A stretch of DNA of 64,000 nt. Origin: Bacillus sp. cl95. GTDB taxonomy: Bacteria > Bacillota > Bacilli > Bacillales > Cytobacillaceae. The notes below the pieces were generated by a model. It worked only from the letters and a program-made list of their open reading frames with translations. It did not search any database and was not told where the DNA came from. The position numbers and the translations under genes are program-made. Below, one piece after another: positions 40,511-50,491 of the stretch (its first letter is position 1; each line of letters opens with the position of its first letter). The DNA lies in contig NZ_FOYF01000002.1 in the NCBI RefSeq assembly GCF_900115925.1, positions 344,194 to 408,193 of the forward strand. The letters run 5' to 3'.

Positions 40511-42572
40511 AAGAGATTTATTGTTAGAAATCGGCTTAGAAGAAATGCCTGCACGGTTTGTGACTGATTCGATGAATCAACTCGCAGGTAAAGTGCAACA
40601 ATGGCTTGAAGAAAACAAAGTTGAATTCACTGAATTGAAGTCTTACTCTACTCCAAGAAGGCTAGCCATATTGATTAAGGATGTTGTGGAAGCTCAAGAA
40701 GACATTCATGAAGAAGCAAAAGGTCCTGCGAAAAAAATTGCTCTTGATGCTGATGGGAATTGGTCAAAAGCTGCAGCAGGCTTTTGTCGAGGTCAAGGCG
40801 TTTCAGTAGATGACATTTACTTCAAAGAAATTAATGGCGTGGAATATGCTCATGTAAAGAAGTTCGTTAAAGGACAAGAAACGAGAACGCTTTTGGTTCA
40901 GCTTGAGAAAATTATCAGCGGTCTCTCATTCCCTAAAAATATGAGATGGGCGAATCAAGATTTAAGATATATCCGTCCGATTAAGTGGATGGTAACTCTT
41001 TATGGAAACGAGATAATCCCATTCTCAATCGCAAATGTAGAAACGGGACAAACAACTAAAGGACATCGTTTCCTCGGAAATGAAGTTGTTCTTTCTGAAG
41101 CTGGTCAATATGAAGAGGCTATGCTTGCTCAATACGTGATGGTTGATCCTAAAGAAAGAAAGCGTGGAATCATTGCACAATTAGAAAATCTTGAAGAAGA
41201 AAACAACTGGAAAATTCCTGTAGATGAAGACTTGCTTGAGGAAGTCAATAATCTTGTTGAATACCCGACTGCGTTATTTGGAAAGTTCGAAGAAGAATTC
41301 TTGGAAATTCCTGAAGAAGTGCTGATTACTTCAATGAAAGAGCATCAACGGTATTTTCCTGTAAAATCAGCTGAAGGAAAGCTTCTTCCATACTTTGTAA
41401 CAGTCAGAAACGGTGATCATAACAACCTTGATAAAGTTGCAAAAGGAAATGAGAAAGTCCTTAGAGCTAGATTAGCAGATGCGGCATTTTTCTATCGCGA
41501 AGATCAAAAATCAGAGATTACTGTATTGCTTAAAAAACTTGAATCAATTGTCTACCATGAAGAAATCGGTACTCTTGCGAAAAAGGTTGAACGCGTTAGG
41601 GAGCTAACGAATGTATTGACAGAAAAGCTGTCCTTCACTGAAGAAGACAAAAAAGTTGCCGACCGTGCTGCTGAAATTGCAAAATTTGACCTTGTTACAA
41701 ACATGGTATACGAATTCCCAGAGCTTCAAGGATTTATGGGTGAAAAGTACGCTATGCAAAAGGGTGAAGGTGAGGCAGTCTCTAAGGCTATTAATGAACA
41801 TTATATGCCTAGAAATGCTGAAGACGATGCACCAACGAGCCCTGCAGGCGCAGTATTGGCAATCGCAGAAAAGCTGGATACCATCGTCTCATTCATGAGC
41901 ATTGGCATTACAGCAAGCGGTTCACAAGATCCTTATGCTTTAAGAAGACAGGCAACGGGAATCATTCAAACATTAGTGAAGCATGAATGGAATATTTCAT
42001 TTGGAGCATTATTGGATGAATCCATTAAACTAACAGTGGAAGATGGATTCTGCAAACGCTCAGAAGCAGAGTTAAAGAACGAGTTAATGTCCTTCTTTAA
42101 GTTGCGTCTTAAGCATTTACTTCAAGAACGTGGTATCCGCTATGACCTAATCGATGCAGTGCTTGGAACCGAGATTGCCGTAGTTTCTGATGTATTCAAA
42201 AAAGCGGCTGTTTTAGAAGCTAGAAAAGAAAATCCTGATTTTAAAGAGGAAGTAGAAGCTCTCAGCAGGGTCTTGAATATTGCCTCTAAAGCTGAAAAAG
42301 TCGAAGAAGTTAAGAGTGACTTGTTCGAGAACGATTACGAATCTAATTTACTTGCTGCATACGCAAGTGCATCTGAGAATCTTTCAAATGCAAATCCGGA
42401 TGAGTATTATCGTATTCTTGCTTCAATGCGTCCAGCAATCAACGATTATTTTGATCATACAATGGTTATGGCGGATAATCCTGAGATTAAAGAAAACCGC
42501 CTATCAATGATGGCGGCTTTAGCTCAATTGATTCTGGGTTTTGCAAAGATGAATGAAGTTCTCGTTAAATAA
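40503..42572 (+). CDS. glyS: Glycine--tRNA ligase beta subunit
   Basis: GlyS is the tRNA-binding beta subunit (689 residues). It starts [20 protein letters not shown] and has the DALR anticodon-binding domain at the C-terminus ([16 protein letters not shown] region onward). An HD-like segment with [22 protein letters not shown] lies in the middle. Translation is coupled to glyQ by the overlap. Confidence 0.97.
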   Translation: MNKRDLLLEIGLEEMPARFVTDSMNQLAGKVQQWLEENKVEFTELKSYSTPRRLAILIKDVVEAQEDIHEEAKGPAKKIALDADGNWSKAAAGFCRGQGVSVDDIYFKEINGVEYAHVKKFVKGQETRTLLVQLEKIISGLSFPKNMRWANQDLRYIRPIKWMVTLYGNEIIPFSIANVETGQTTKGHRFLGNEVVLSEAGQYEEAMLAQYVMVDPKERKRGIIAQLENLEEENNWKIPVDEDLLEEVNNLVEYPTALFGKFEEEFLEIPEEVLITSMKEHQRYFPVKSAEGKLLPYFVTVRNGDHNNLDKVAKGNEKVLRARLADAAFFYREDQKSEITVLLKKLESIVYHEEIGTLAKKVERVRELTNVLTEKLSFTEEDKKVADRAAEIAKFDLVTNMVYEFPELQGFMGEKYAMQKGEGEAVSKAINEHYMPRNAEDDAPTSPAGAVLAIAEKLDTIVSFMSIGITASGSQDPYALRRQATGIIQTLVKHEWNISFGALLDESIKLTVEDGFCKRSEAELKNELMSFFKLRLKHLLQERGIRYDLIDAVLGTEIAVVSDVFKKAAVLEARKENPDFKEEVEALSRVLNIASKAEKVEEVKSDLFENDYESNLLAAYASASENLSNANPDEYYRILASMRPAINDYFDHTMVMADNPEIKENRLSMMAALAQLILGFAKMNEVLVK

Positions 42573-42743
42573 TCATTATCCTGAAGTAGGTCTGTCTATG
42601 TTTGGCAGGCTTGCTTTTCGTTGCGATAGGGCTGAAAAGAGTTCCTGCCTCCTCTTAAGCCAAACTATTCTTTTCATTTTTGGTAAAAAGTATATAATAA
42701 TTCTATAAAAGTATAGCATGATTAATTTAGATGGCTGAGTTAG

Positions 42744-43379
42744 GTGGTGGGGACAATAGAACTGAATAAGCGCCAAGAACAAATACTGCAGATTGTGAAA
42801 GATAATGGTCCGATCACAGGTGAACAAATTGCAGATCAATTGAACTTAACAAGAGCGACTTTAAGACCCGATCTCGCGATATTGACGATGGCTGGTTTTC
42901 TAGATGCCAGACCAAGAGTGGGTTATTTTTATACAGGTAAATCAGGAGCACAGTTATTGACTGAGAATCTTCAAAAGATTTATGTCAAAGACTATCAATC
43001 AATCCCAGTTGTTGTTTCGGAAAACGTTTCTGTCTATGACGCCATTTGCACAATGTTCCTTGAAGACGTCGGGACTTTATTTGTAGTAGATCAATCTTCT
43101 TTGTTAGTAGGTGTCTTGTCTAGAAAAGATTTGCTTAGAGCAAGTATAGGGAAACAGGAACTTGCTAGCATTCCAGTAAACATCATTATGACCAGAATGC
43201 CAAATATTACGGTCTGTGAAAAAGAGGATTTATTAATCGATGTTGCAAAGAAGCTAATTGAGAAACAAATTGATGCATTACCTGTTGTTAAAAAGAGTGA
43301 AATTGGATATGAAGTCATTGGTCGTGTGACCAAATCCAATATTACCAAAGCCTTTGTTTCATTGGGAAATAATGATTGA
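42744..43379 (+). CDS. ccpN: Transcriptional repressor CcpN
   Basis: CcpN represses gluconeogenic genes (gapB, pckA in B. subtilis) when glucose is present. The 211-residue protein has a winged-helix domain ([45 protein letters not shown] in outline) and two CBS domains (about 75-205). The start codon is uncertain: two adjacent GTG codons (42744, 42747) lie in AGGTGGTGGGG. A TATAAT-like sequence is about 40 bases upstream. It is followed by the PPDK-regulator gene, as in B. subtilis. Confidence 0.9.
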   Translation: MVGTIELNKRQEQILQIVKDNGPITGEQIADQLNLTRATLRPDLAILTMAGFLDARPRVGYFYTGKSGAQLLTENLQKIYVKDYQSIPVVVSENVSVYDAICTMFLEDVGTLFVVDQSSLLVGVLSRKDLLRASIGKQELASIPVNIIMTRMPNITVCEKEDLLIDVAKKLIEKQIDALPVVKKSEIGYEVIGRVTKSNITKAFVSLGNND

Positions 43380-43404
43380 GGTATTGGAAGGAGTTTCGAA
43401 AATA

Positions 43405-44217
43405 ATGGTAATGCCTATCATATATGTGGTATCTGACTCAGTAGGGGAAACAGCAGAGTTAGTTACAAAAGCAGCAATCAGTCAGTTTAATTGTTCGGAT
43501 GCAGTATTAAGGAGATTTCCTTATGTAGAGGATTTCGAGAATATTGACGAAGTCATATCACTGGTTAAGCATGATAAAGCAATGATAGCATATACATTGG
43601 TGAAGCCTGATATGCGTGCCTACATGAAGGAAAAAGCAGAAGAAGCAGGCTTACAGGCTTGCGACCTTATTGGTCCTTTGATGGACCAGATTCAGTCAAT
43701 GTGTAATATAACTCCACTTTTTGAACCTGGATTAGTCAGAAAACTAGATGAAGACTACTTTAAAAAAGTTGAAGCCATCGAATTTGCAGTTAAGTATGAT
43801 GATGGTCGAGATCCAAGAGGCATTCTTAAAGCGGATATTATTCTTGTAGGTGTTTCAAGAACGTCAAAAACACCATTGTCACAATACTTAGCTCACAAGC
43901 GTTTAAAAGTGGCAAATGTTCCACTTGTTCCAGAAGTGGACCCACCAGAAGAATTGTTTAAAGTTGCGCCAGAAAAGTGTTTTGGCCTCAAAATAAGTCC
44001 GGAAAAATTAAATAATATTCGAAAAGAACGGTTAATTTCGCTAGGTTTGAATGATCAGGCTAATTACGCAAATATCGAACGTATTAAGGAAGAACTCGTA
44101 TATTTTGAAAAGATCGTTAATAAGCTTAAATGTCCGGTTATTGATGTAACAAATAAGGCTGTAGAAGAAACCGCGAATATCATTTTGAATAACGTTTTGA
44201 AATTCCGTTCTCAGTAA
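43405..44217 (+). CDS. yqfL: Pyruvate, phosphate dikinase regulatory protein (YqfL)
   Basis: This DUF299 family protein is a bifunctional ADP-dependent kinase/phosphorylase; in organisms with pyruvate, phosphate dikinase it switches that enzyme off and on, and in B. subtilis it modulates CcpN. The 270-residue protein starts [18 protein letters not shown] and contains the P-loop-like [15 protein letters not shown]. The ATG at 43405 follows AAGGAG at 43388-43393; the longer frame from 43354 lies within ccpN. Confidence 0.9.
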   Translation: MVMPIIYVVSDSVGETAELVTKAAISQFNCSDAVLRRFPYVEDFENIDEVISLVKHDKAMIAYTLVKPDMRAYMKEKAEEAGLQACDLIGPLMDQIQSMCNITPLFEPGLVRKLDEDYFKKVEAIEFAVKYDDGRDPRGILKADIILVGVSRTSKTPLSQYLAHKRLKVANVPLVPEVDPPEELFKVAPEKCFGLKISPEKLNNIRKERLISLGLNDQANYANIERIKEELVYFEKIVNKLKCPVIDVTNKAVEETANIILNNVLKFRSQ

Positions 44218-44250
44218 CATTTCATCTTCAGGTGAAATGTTTTCTTTTTG
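44216..44250 (+). terminator. Intrinsic terminator after yqfL
   Basis: The perfect stem AACATTTCA / TGAAATGTT begins at the stop codon and is followed by TTCTTTTT. Confidence 0.8.
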
Positions 44251-44476
44251 GTTATTAAGAAAGTGTTCAAATCCAGTAAAAAATGATGGTAAATACGCAT
44301 CTTATGTTCTATAATAAAAAATTGTGATAAAAATGTATGTAATTAGGTTTAGACTTGCTTAGGAACGAATAAACTATTTATTGTTAGATGTCAAGAACTG
44401 TAACGGAAAAAAATTCGACATGAACACATTTCATAAAAGTTATACATGGAAGAAGGAATATGCGGAGTGATGTAGA

Positions 44477-44947
44477 ATTAATACTAATAAAATCGGCATT
44501 CCTACTATTTTTGTCGACGCTGACTCTTGTCCGGTCAAGACGGAAATTGTCGAAATAGCCAAATCTTTTTCAGTGAATGTTCTATTTGTGGCATCGTATG
44601 CACATATGATGAATGAGTATGCAACGGCAACATGGAAGTTTGTTGATTCCACAAAGGAAGCTGTTGACCTTTACATTATGAACCATGTCAAACGAGGCGA
44701 TATAGCAATCACTCAAGACATCGGTTTAGCCTCTACACTTTTGCCACAAGGAGTTTATGTTTTATCACCAAAGGGAATTTTATATGAGGAAGAGAAAATT
44801 CACACTGCACTGGATCTAAGATATCTTAGTGCAAAAGCAAGGCGTCAAGGTATTCATGGTAAAGGCCCTAAGCCGTTTACAAACAGTGATCGCAATCGCT
44901 TTGTGAGTGAATTGAAGGGTATTTTATCAAACATCATAACCGCCTAA
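44477..44947 (+). CDS. yqxD: YaiI/YqxD family protein, probable ATT start codon
   Basis: This DUF188 protein of unknown function is encoded upstream of dnaG-sigA, as in B. subtilis. The conserved N-terminal block IFVDADSCPVK is present in frame, but no ATG, GTG or TTG lies between it and the in-frame TGA at 44468-44470. The best start is an ATT at 44477, nine bases after GGAG (44464-44467), giving 156 residues. The first GTG (44573) would remove the conserved block. C-terminal features KGPKPFTNSDRNRF and ARRQGIHGKGP fit the family. A sequencing error near 44473 is the alternative. Confidence 0.8.
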   Translation: MNTNKIGIPTIFVDADSCPVKTEIVEIAKSFSVNVLFVASYAHMMNEYATATWKFVDSTKEAVDLYIMNHVKRGDIAITQDIGLASTLLPQGVYVLSPKGILYEEEKIHTALDLRYLSAKARRQGIHGKGPKPFTNSDRNRFVSELKGILSNIITA

Positions 44948-44975
44948 TCTTCCTTTGTTAATTGGAGTTGTTTTC

Positions 44976-46790
44976 ATGGCTGAACGAATTGCCGAAGAAA
45001 AGTTGGAACAAGTTCGTCAAGCCGTTGACATTGTAGATGTCATTGGTGACTATGTTCAACTGAAAAAACAGGGAAGAAATTACTTTGGACTTTGTCCATT
45101 TCATGGAGAAAATTCACCGTCCTTTTCTGTTTCTCCTGACAAACAGATTTATCACTGTTTTGGTTGTGGAGCTGGCGGAAATGTTTTTTCATTCTTAATG
45201 GAATTAGATGGCCTGTCATTTCAGGAAGCTGCAGCCAAGGTAGCTAGTAAAGCGAATATAGACCTTGAGATTGAGACCCCCGGCGCTTTAAGGGAAAAAA
45301 ATGTACCTGTAGAACATCAATCAATGATTGAGGCACATGAGCTCTTAAAGAAATTTTACCACCATTTACTGGTAAATACAAAGGAAGGTCAGCATGCTCT
45401 GGAATATATGCTGAATCGGGGATTTACGAGGGAATCCATTGATAAGTTCCAAATAGGCTATGCTTTAAATTCTTGGGAATTTGCAACGAAGCTTTTAACC
45501 AAGAGAGGCTTCAGTCCTGAAATAATGGAAAAGGCAGGTTTGATTATCCATAGGGAGAAAGATGGATCATACTTTGATCGTTTTCGTGATCGAATCATGT
45601 TTCCCATTGCAGATCGAAATGGAAATACGATTGCTTTTTCAGGGAGATCGCTTGGGGCAGAGGAGCCCAAATATTTAAATAGTCCCGAAACGGCAATTTT
45701 TAATAAAAGTAAAATTTTATATAATTTTCATATCGCAAGGCCAGTGATAAAGAAAAGCCAGCATGTAATCTTGTTCGAAGGTTTTGCGGATGTGATTGCA
45801 GCTGACCGCACAGGTGTGGAGAACGGTGTTGCGACGATGGGGACATCGTTGACAGAACCTCATATCTCCTTGTTGCGTCAGAATGCTGAAACCATCACTA
45901 TATGCTATGATTCAGACTCTGCTGGTATAGAGGCGGCTCACAGGGCGGCTACGATGCTAACAAAGGCTGGGTGTCAAATAAAAATCGCCATGTTACCGGA
46001 CGGGCATGACCCCGATGATTACATAAAAAAGTATGGTGGCGAGAAGTTTAAGAATGAGGTAATTGATTATAGCTTAACTTGGATGGCCTTTAAGTTACTT
46101 TATTTAAGAAGAAGGAAAAATCTCCAAGTAGAAGGAGATAAGCTCCTTTATATAGAAGAAGTATTAAAGGAAATCAGTCAGCTTCCAAATATGGTTGAAA
46201 AAGATCATTATTTGAGGCAGATTGCTTCAGAATTTTCGATATCTTTGGATGCATTAAAACAACAAGAAATGCAGATACATTCTGCAAACAAAAAACAAGC
46301 CTCCAATCGTTCTGAAGAAAAAAAACGGGTAGTTAATCATCAACAACCCAGAAGAGACAAAGAACTTAAACCGGCCTATCATAATGCTGAGCGAAGACTG
46401 ATCGCACACATGTTGAAAGATCGCGATGTAGCCTATAAGGTACAGGATTTGCTACAAGGAACCACGCTTAATATCGACGAACATCAAGCAATCATAACTT
46501 ATTTATTTGGTTACTATGAAGCAAGCCAAAACCCAGAGCCGAGCGCTTTCTTAACTTTTATCGAAGATGCTCAACTGAGAAGAGTGGCTGCGAATATACA
46601 AATGATGTCAATCAATGATGAATTAAGTGATCAAGAGCTCCATGATTATATAAAGCAAGTAAAAAATTATCAGCAGCTAATGAAAATTAGGGAAAAAGAA
46701 GTACAGCAAAAAGAAGCTGAGCGGGAAAAGGATTACTTAAAGGCTGCCGCGCTTGCGATGGAAATTATTCAATTGAGAAAAATGTTATAA
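44976..46790 (+). CDS. dnaG: DNA primase
   Basis: DnaG makes RNA primers for replication. Zinc-binding domain ligands are C40, H43, C61 and C64 (LCPFHGENSPSF, CFGCG). The Toprim catalytic domain includes VILFEGFADVIAADRTGVEN and YDSDSAGIEAA. The C-terminal helicase-interaction domain follows (about 450-604). The ATG at 44976 is nine bases after GGAG; the upstream frame opens at 44955. sigA follows after 40 bp. Confidence 0.96.
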   Translation: MAERIAEEKLEQVRQAVDIVDVIGDYVQLKKQGRNYFGLCPFHGENSPSFSVSPDKQIYHCFGCGAGGNVFSFLMELDGLSFQEAAAKVASKANIDLEIETPGALREKNVPVEHQSMIEAHELLKKFYHHLLVNTKEGQHALEYMLNRGFTRESIDKFQIGYALNSWEFATKLLTKRGFSPEIMEKAGLIIHREKDGSYFDRFRDRIMFPIADRNGNTIAFSGRSLGAEEPKYLNSPETAIFNKSKILYNFHIARPVIKKSQHVILFEGFADVIAADRTGVENGVATMGTSLTEPHISLLRQNAETITICYDSDSAGIEAAHRAATMLTKAGCQIKIAMLPDGHDPDDYIKKYGGEKFKNEVIDYSLTWMAFKLLYLRRRKNLQVEGDKLLYIEEVLKEISQLPNMVEKDHYLRQIASEFSISLDALKQQEMQIHSANKKQASNRSEEKKRVVNHQQPRRDKELKPAYHNAERRLIAHMLKDRDVAYKVQDLLQGTTLNIDEHQAIITYLFGYYEASQNPEPSAFLTFIEDAQLRRVAANIQMMSINDELSDQELHDYIKQVKNYQQLMKIREKEVQQKEAEREKDYLKAAALAMEIIQLRKML

Positions 46791-46830
46791 GTTGAAACTT
46801 GATTAGTGTAAGTTGGAAGGAGAGGGACAC

Positions 46831-47958
46831 ATGGCTGAAAAATCAGCACGTTCAAAAGAGGTCGAAAGCGAGTTGACCGTTGAACAGGTTAAAGACCAGT
46901 TAACTGAACTGGGTAAAAAGATTGGCGTCCTTGCTTATGATGATATTGCAGAGAGAATGTCAAATTTTGATATGGATTCAGATCAAATGGACGAATTTTA
47001 TGAATTCCTTGGCGACCAAGGAGTTGAATTGATAGGCGACAACGAAGAAGATGCACCTAACATGAAAGAACTGTCAAAAGAAGACGATGATGAATTCGAT
47101 CTAAATGATCTCAGTGTTCCTCCTGGTGTAAAGATTAATGACCCTGTACGCATGTACTTAAAAGAAATTGGTCGAGTTGACTTATTATCAGCAGAAGAAG
47201 AAATTAATCTTGCTACCCGAATTGAAGAGGGCGATGAAGAGGCAAAAAGACGTTTGGCAGAGGCCAACCTCCGACTAGTTGTCAGCATTGCTAAGCGTTA
47301 TGTAGGCCGTGGAATGCTCTTCCTTGACTTAATTCAAGAAGGTAACATGGGATTAATCAAAGCTGTAGAGAAATTTGACTATCGTAAAGGCTTTAAGTTC
47401 AGTACTTATGCAACTTGGTGGATTCGTCAGGCCATTACTCGTGCAATTGCGGACCAGGCAAGAACGATTCGTATCCCCGTTCATATGGTTGAAACGATCA
47501 ATAAGCTAATTCGTGTACAACGTCAACTTCTTCAAGATTTAGGAAGGGAACCATCGCCTGAAGAAATCGGTGAAGATATGGACTTAACTCCAGACAAAGT
47601 ACGTGAAATCCTAAAAATTGCTCAAGAGCCTGTGTCTCTAGAAACACCTATTGGTGAAGAAGACGATTCTCATTTAGGTGACTTTATCGAAGATCAGGAC
47701 GCAACGTCACCATCTGAGCATGCAGCTTATGAACTTTTAAAAGAGCAGTTAGAAGATGTCCTTGATACTTTAACTGATAGAGAAGAAAATGTACTTCGTC
47801 TTCGTTTTGGACTTGATGATGGACGTACACGTACACTTGAGGAAGTTGGTAAAGTCTTCGGTGTTACTCGTGAACGTATTCGTCAAATTGAAGCTAAAGC
47901 CTTAAGAAAGCTTAGACATCCAAGCCGTAGTAAAAGGCTGAAAGACTTTTTAGAATAA
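46831..47958 (+). CDS. sigA: RNA polymerase primary sigma factor SigA
   Basis: This is the housekeeping sigma-70 factor. The 375-residue protein has region 1.1 (about 1-90), region 1.2 ([15 protein letters not shown]), region 2 with [20 protein letters not shown] (the -10 recognition helix), region 3 ([10 protein letters not shown]) and region 4 with [20 protein letters not shown] (the -35 helix-turn-helix). The ATG at 46831 follows GGAAGGAGAGGG; the frame opens at 46813. It ends the yqxD-dnaG-sigA cluster. Confidence 0.98.
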   Translation: MAEKSARSKEVESELTVEQVKDQLTELGKKIGVLAYDDIAERMSNFDMDSDQMDEFYEFLGDQGVELIGDNEEDAPNMKELSKEDDDEFDLNDLSVPPGVKINDPVRMYLKEIGRVDLLSAEEEINLATRIEEGDEEAKRRLAEANLRLVVSIAKRYVGRGMLFLDLIQEGNMGLIKAVEKFDYRKGFKFSTYATWWIRQAITRAIADQARTIRIPVHMVETINKLIRVQRQLLQDLGREPSPEEIGEDMDLTPDKVREILKIAQEPVSLETPIGEEDDSHLGDFIEDQDATSPSEHAAYELLKEQLEDVLDTLTDREENVLRLRFGLDDGRTRTLEEVGKVFGVTRERIRQIEAKALRKLRHPSRSKRLKDFLE

Positions 47959-47973
47959 TAATCATTGCCAGAG

Positions 47974-48012
47974 AATAGTTTACTTCTTAAAATAGAGGTA
48001 AACTATTTTTTT
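47974..48012 (+). terminator. Intrinsic terminator after sigA
   Basis: The stem AATAGTTTAC / GTAAACTATT, with partial pairing further in, is followed by TTTTTTTAT. Confidence 0.8.
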
Positions 48013-48070
48013 ATCTTTAAAGGTTTCTTAACTATAAAAGATTTTGAAAAGAAGAAAGGTCCTATCCTAT

Positions 48071-48604
48071 ATGAACGAAAATCGCCGTAAAATCATTGTG
48101 AAAGAAATTGAATATTGGAAGCAAAGTCATATGCTTCCGGAACAATACTGTAATTATCTATTAGCCCTTTACACAGAAGGGGAAGGGGAAACTCAAACGG
48201 ATCAAAAGAAGCATAGTATACTGACTAGAAACGCTATCAGTTATCTAATTCATTTGCTTATATTATCCATTTCTCTGTTTGTCATTTATTTTACTGAATT
48301 GTCTTTCATTTTGCAAATGGGTATTTTAACCTCTCTTTTGGTTGTTTCGATTTCTTTGTTTTTTTACTACATTCGTATAAGGAATAAGAATCATTTCGCA
48401 ATTATTTCAACATTACTTTTATTATTGGTGACTACCGTTGAAGCCGGAAGCGCCGTTCAAGCTCATAAAGCCCTTGTATTGTATGCTATTACCTTGGTTA
48501 ACTGCTTATTATGGATGGGGTTAGGAAAAAACCTAAAGCTAATTTACCTTTCCGTTTCTGGAGTTGCAGGTCTTATATTGTTAGTTATCTCTATATTTGT
48601 ATAA
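48071..48604 (+). CDS. Membrane protein of unknown function
   Basis: I do not recognise this gene, and it has no counterpart that I recall at the B. subtilis position. The 177-residue product has a soluble N-terminus of about 60 residues (NENRRKIIVKEIEYWKQSHM, then LPEQYCNYLLALYTEGEGE) and about five closely spaced transmembrane helices to the end. The head reads like a protein-interaction segment. The ATG at 48071 lies about 11 bases after GAAAGG. A terminator separates it from sigA, so it has its own transcript. Codon use is like the neighbours. Confidence 0.8.
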   Translation: MNENRRKIIVKEIEYWKQSHMLPEQYCNYLLALYTEGEGETQTDQKKHSILTRNAISYLIHLLILSISLFVIYFTELSFILQMGILTSLLVVSISLFFYYIRIRNKNHFAIISTLLLLLVTTVEAGSAVQAHKALVLYAITLVNCLLWMGLGKNLKLIYLSVSGVAGLILLVISIFV

Positions 48605-48702
48605 TAAAATATATTTAAAAGTTTTTAAATGTTGTGAAAATTAACCGTTCCCTTTTATAATAGAAAAGTAAGCGCATACAAACATCTTTGAGGGGGATGG
48701 AA

Positions 48703-49842
48703 ATGAATTTCGATTTAACTAGTGAACAAGCAATGATTAGAAAAGCTATTAAGGAATTTTCAGATGAAGTTGTAGCCCCTGGGGCATTGGAAAGAGACAA
48801 AACAAAACAGTTTCCGAAAGAAATCTTTCAGAAGCTTGCAGATATGGGCATGATGGGACTGCCTTTTCCTGAAGAGTACGGCGGTGGAGGAGCAGATACA
48901 GTAAGTTTTGCTATTGTTGTTGAAGAATTGAGCCGTACGTGTGGTTCAACCGGAATTACTTATTCTGCACACATTTCACTTGGAGGGGCACCTCTATATC
49001 TATTTGGTACGGAAGAACAAAAACATCAATACTTAACTCCTATCTGTACAGGTGAATCATTTGGAGCTTTTGGTTTAACTGAACCGAACGCTGGCTCAGA
49101 TGCGGGTGGTACAAGAACTACTGCTGTTGAGAAGGAAGGAAACTTCACGATTAACGGCAATAAGTGCTTTATTACTAATGCAAGCTTTGCCAAGCACTTG
49201 GCAATTACAGCTATTACTAACCAAAAAGATGGCGAAAAAGAAATCAGTGCCATCATTGTCCCAACTGATGCGCCAGGATTCACAGTAATCGATAACTATG
49301 AAAAAATGGGCTTGAATTCTTCAAATACAACAGAACTTGTTCTTGAAGATGTGGTTGTACCTGTTGAGAATTTGTTAGGAAAAAAGGGTGAAGGGTTTAA
49401 GCAGTTCCTTATTACACTAGATGGTGGTCGTATTGGGATTGGTGCAATGGCTGTAGGAATTGCTCAAGGGGCATATGATAAAGCTTTACAATATGCGAAA
49501 GAGCGTAAGCAATTTGGAAAATCACTTTCTAATTTCCAAGCTATTCAGTTCAAACTTGCAGACATGGCAATGAAAATTGAATTGGCTAGAACGATGGTAT
49601 ACAAAGCTGCATGGTTAAAAGACAAAGGCAGACCATTTTCAAAAGAAGCGGCAATGTGTAAATTATATGCTTCTGAAATTTGCATGGAAGTTACAAGTCA
49701 AGCAGTTCAGATTCATGGTGGTTATGGATACATGAAGGAATATCATGTTGAGAGATTTATGCGTGATGCTAAACTTCTCGAAATCGGAGAAGGAACTTCA
49801 GAAGTTCAAAGAATGGTTATCGCACGACAGATTGGTTGCTAA
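48703..49842 (+). CDS. Acyl-CoA dehydrogenase
   Basis: This FAD-dependent dehydrogenase introduces the alpha-beta double bond in acyl-CoA during fatty-acid or branched-chain degradation. The 379-residue protein shows the N-terminal helical domain, FGLTEPNAGSDAGGT (flavin-contact signature), QIHGGYGYMKEYHVERFMRD and the C-terminal EGTSEVQRMVIARQI, whose first glutamate is the expected catalytic base. It is most like short-chain or butyryl-type enzymes. The ATG follows AGGGGGATGG. It stands alone between unrelated genes; no partner electron-transfer flavoprotein gene is nearby. Confidence 0.92.
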   Translation: MNFDLTSEQAMIRKAIKEFSDEVVAPGALERDKTKQFPKEIFQKLADMGMMGLPFPEEYGGGGADTVSFAIVVEELSRTCGSTGITYSAHISLGGAPLYLFGTEEQKHQYLTPICTGESFGAFGLTEPNAGSDAGGTRTTAVEKEGNFTINGNKCFITNASFAKHLAITAITNQKDGEKEISAIIVPTDAPGFTVIDNYEKMGLNSSNTTELVLEDVVVPVENLLGKKGEGFKQFLITLDGGRIGIGAMAVGIAQGAYDKALQYAKERKQFGKSLSNFQAIQFKLADMAMKIELARTMVYKAAWLKDKGRPFSKEAAMCKLYASEICMEVTSQAVQIHGGYGYMKEYHVERFMRDAKLLEIGEGTSEVQRMVIARQIGC

Positions 49843-49860
49843 ATCATTCAAAACGCAGCA

Positions 49861-49901
49861 AAAAAGACGAGGTGGCAACGAATTATGCCGCCTTTTTTCG
49901 A
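49861..49901 (+). terminator. Intrinsic terminator after acyl-CoA dehydrogenase gene
   Basis: GGTGGC and GCCGCC (one G-T pair), flanked by an A-run before and TTTTTT after, form a standard terminator. Confidence 0.75.
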
Positions 49902-50028
49902 TTTTTGATAAATTTCGAGCTTAAAGTTATCTTTTAGGCTTTTCCTTCCTAGGATTTTAAAGTAAAATAGAATTTGTTTGTAATAAAATATTATTTAACA
50001 GATGTTCTTACATAAGGGAGGTTAAATT

Positions 50029-50394
50029 ATGAATCGTAATCCGATTATTCCTTTCGTATTAATCATGGTATTTGGTATCGGTCTTATGTTCCTGCTTTCT
50101 TTTAAGGGTCTTGGTGATGAAAAAGAAATCGCCCAAGAAAAAGAAGGCGGCGGCAAAGAAAAAACTGAAGAAGTTGCGATGAAGCCTGAAGAGCTCTACA
50201 CAGCAAAAGGCTGCATTGGCTGCCATGGTGACCAATACCAAGGTGGAGTTGGTCCTGCGTTAAAGGGTGTTGGCGAGAGATTGTCACCTGAGCAAATCAA
50301 AGAAATCCTGACTAACGGGAAGGGTGCAATGCCACCAGGACTTGTAGCGGGACAAGAAGATGAAATGGTAAAATGGTTATCTGAGCTTAAATAA
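50029..50394 (+). CDS. cccA: Cytochrome c550
   Basis: CccA is a membrane-anchored c-type cytochrome of the respiratory chain. The 121-residue protein has one N-terminal transmembrane anchor (residues 5-24), a Lys/Glu-rich linker and a haem domain with CIGCH near residue 62 and a methionine ligand in AMPPGL. The ATG follows GGGAGG. The position near sigA and trmK agrees with B. subtilis. Confidence 0.94.
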   Translation: MNRNPIIPFVLIMVFGIGLMFLLSFKGLGDEKEIAQEKEGGGKEKTEEVAMKPEELYTAKGCIGCHGDQYQGGVGPALKGVGERLSPEQIKEILTNGKGAMPPGLVAGQEDEMVKWLSELK

Positions 50395-50403
50395 GTTTAT
50401 AAT

Positions 50404-50440
50404 AAAAAAAGTCCTTTGCATTTGTGAAGGACTTTTTTTA
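50404..50440 (+). terminator. Intrinsic terminator after cccA
   Basis: The stem AAAGTCCTT / AAGGACTTT with a ten-base loop is followed by a T-run. Confidence 0.85.
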
Positions 50441-50491
50441 TACAGTATATGGCTGAACTTGATATTTCAAATAAATAAAAGTGGTGAAGAA

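Noticed and set aside
44573-44947. 124-residue frame starting at GTG 44573 as the complete yaiI/yqxD gene
   Set aside because: It would omit the conserved N-terminal block with VDADSCPVK, which is intact in the same frame just upstream.
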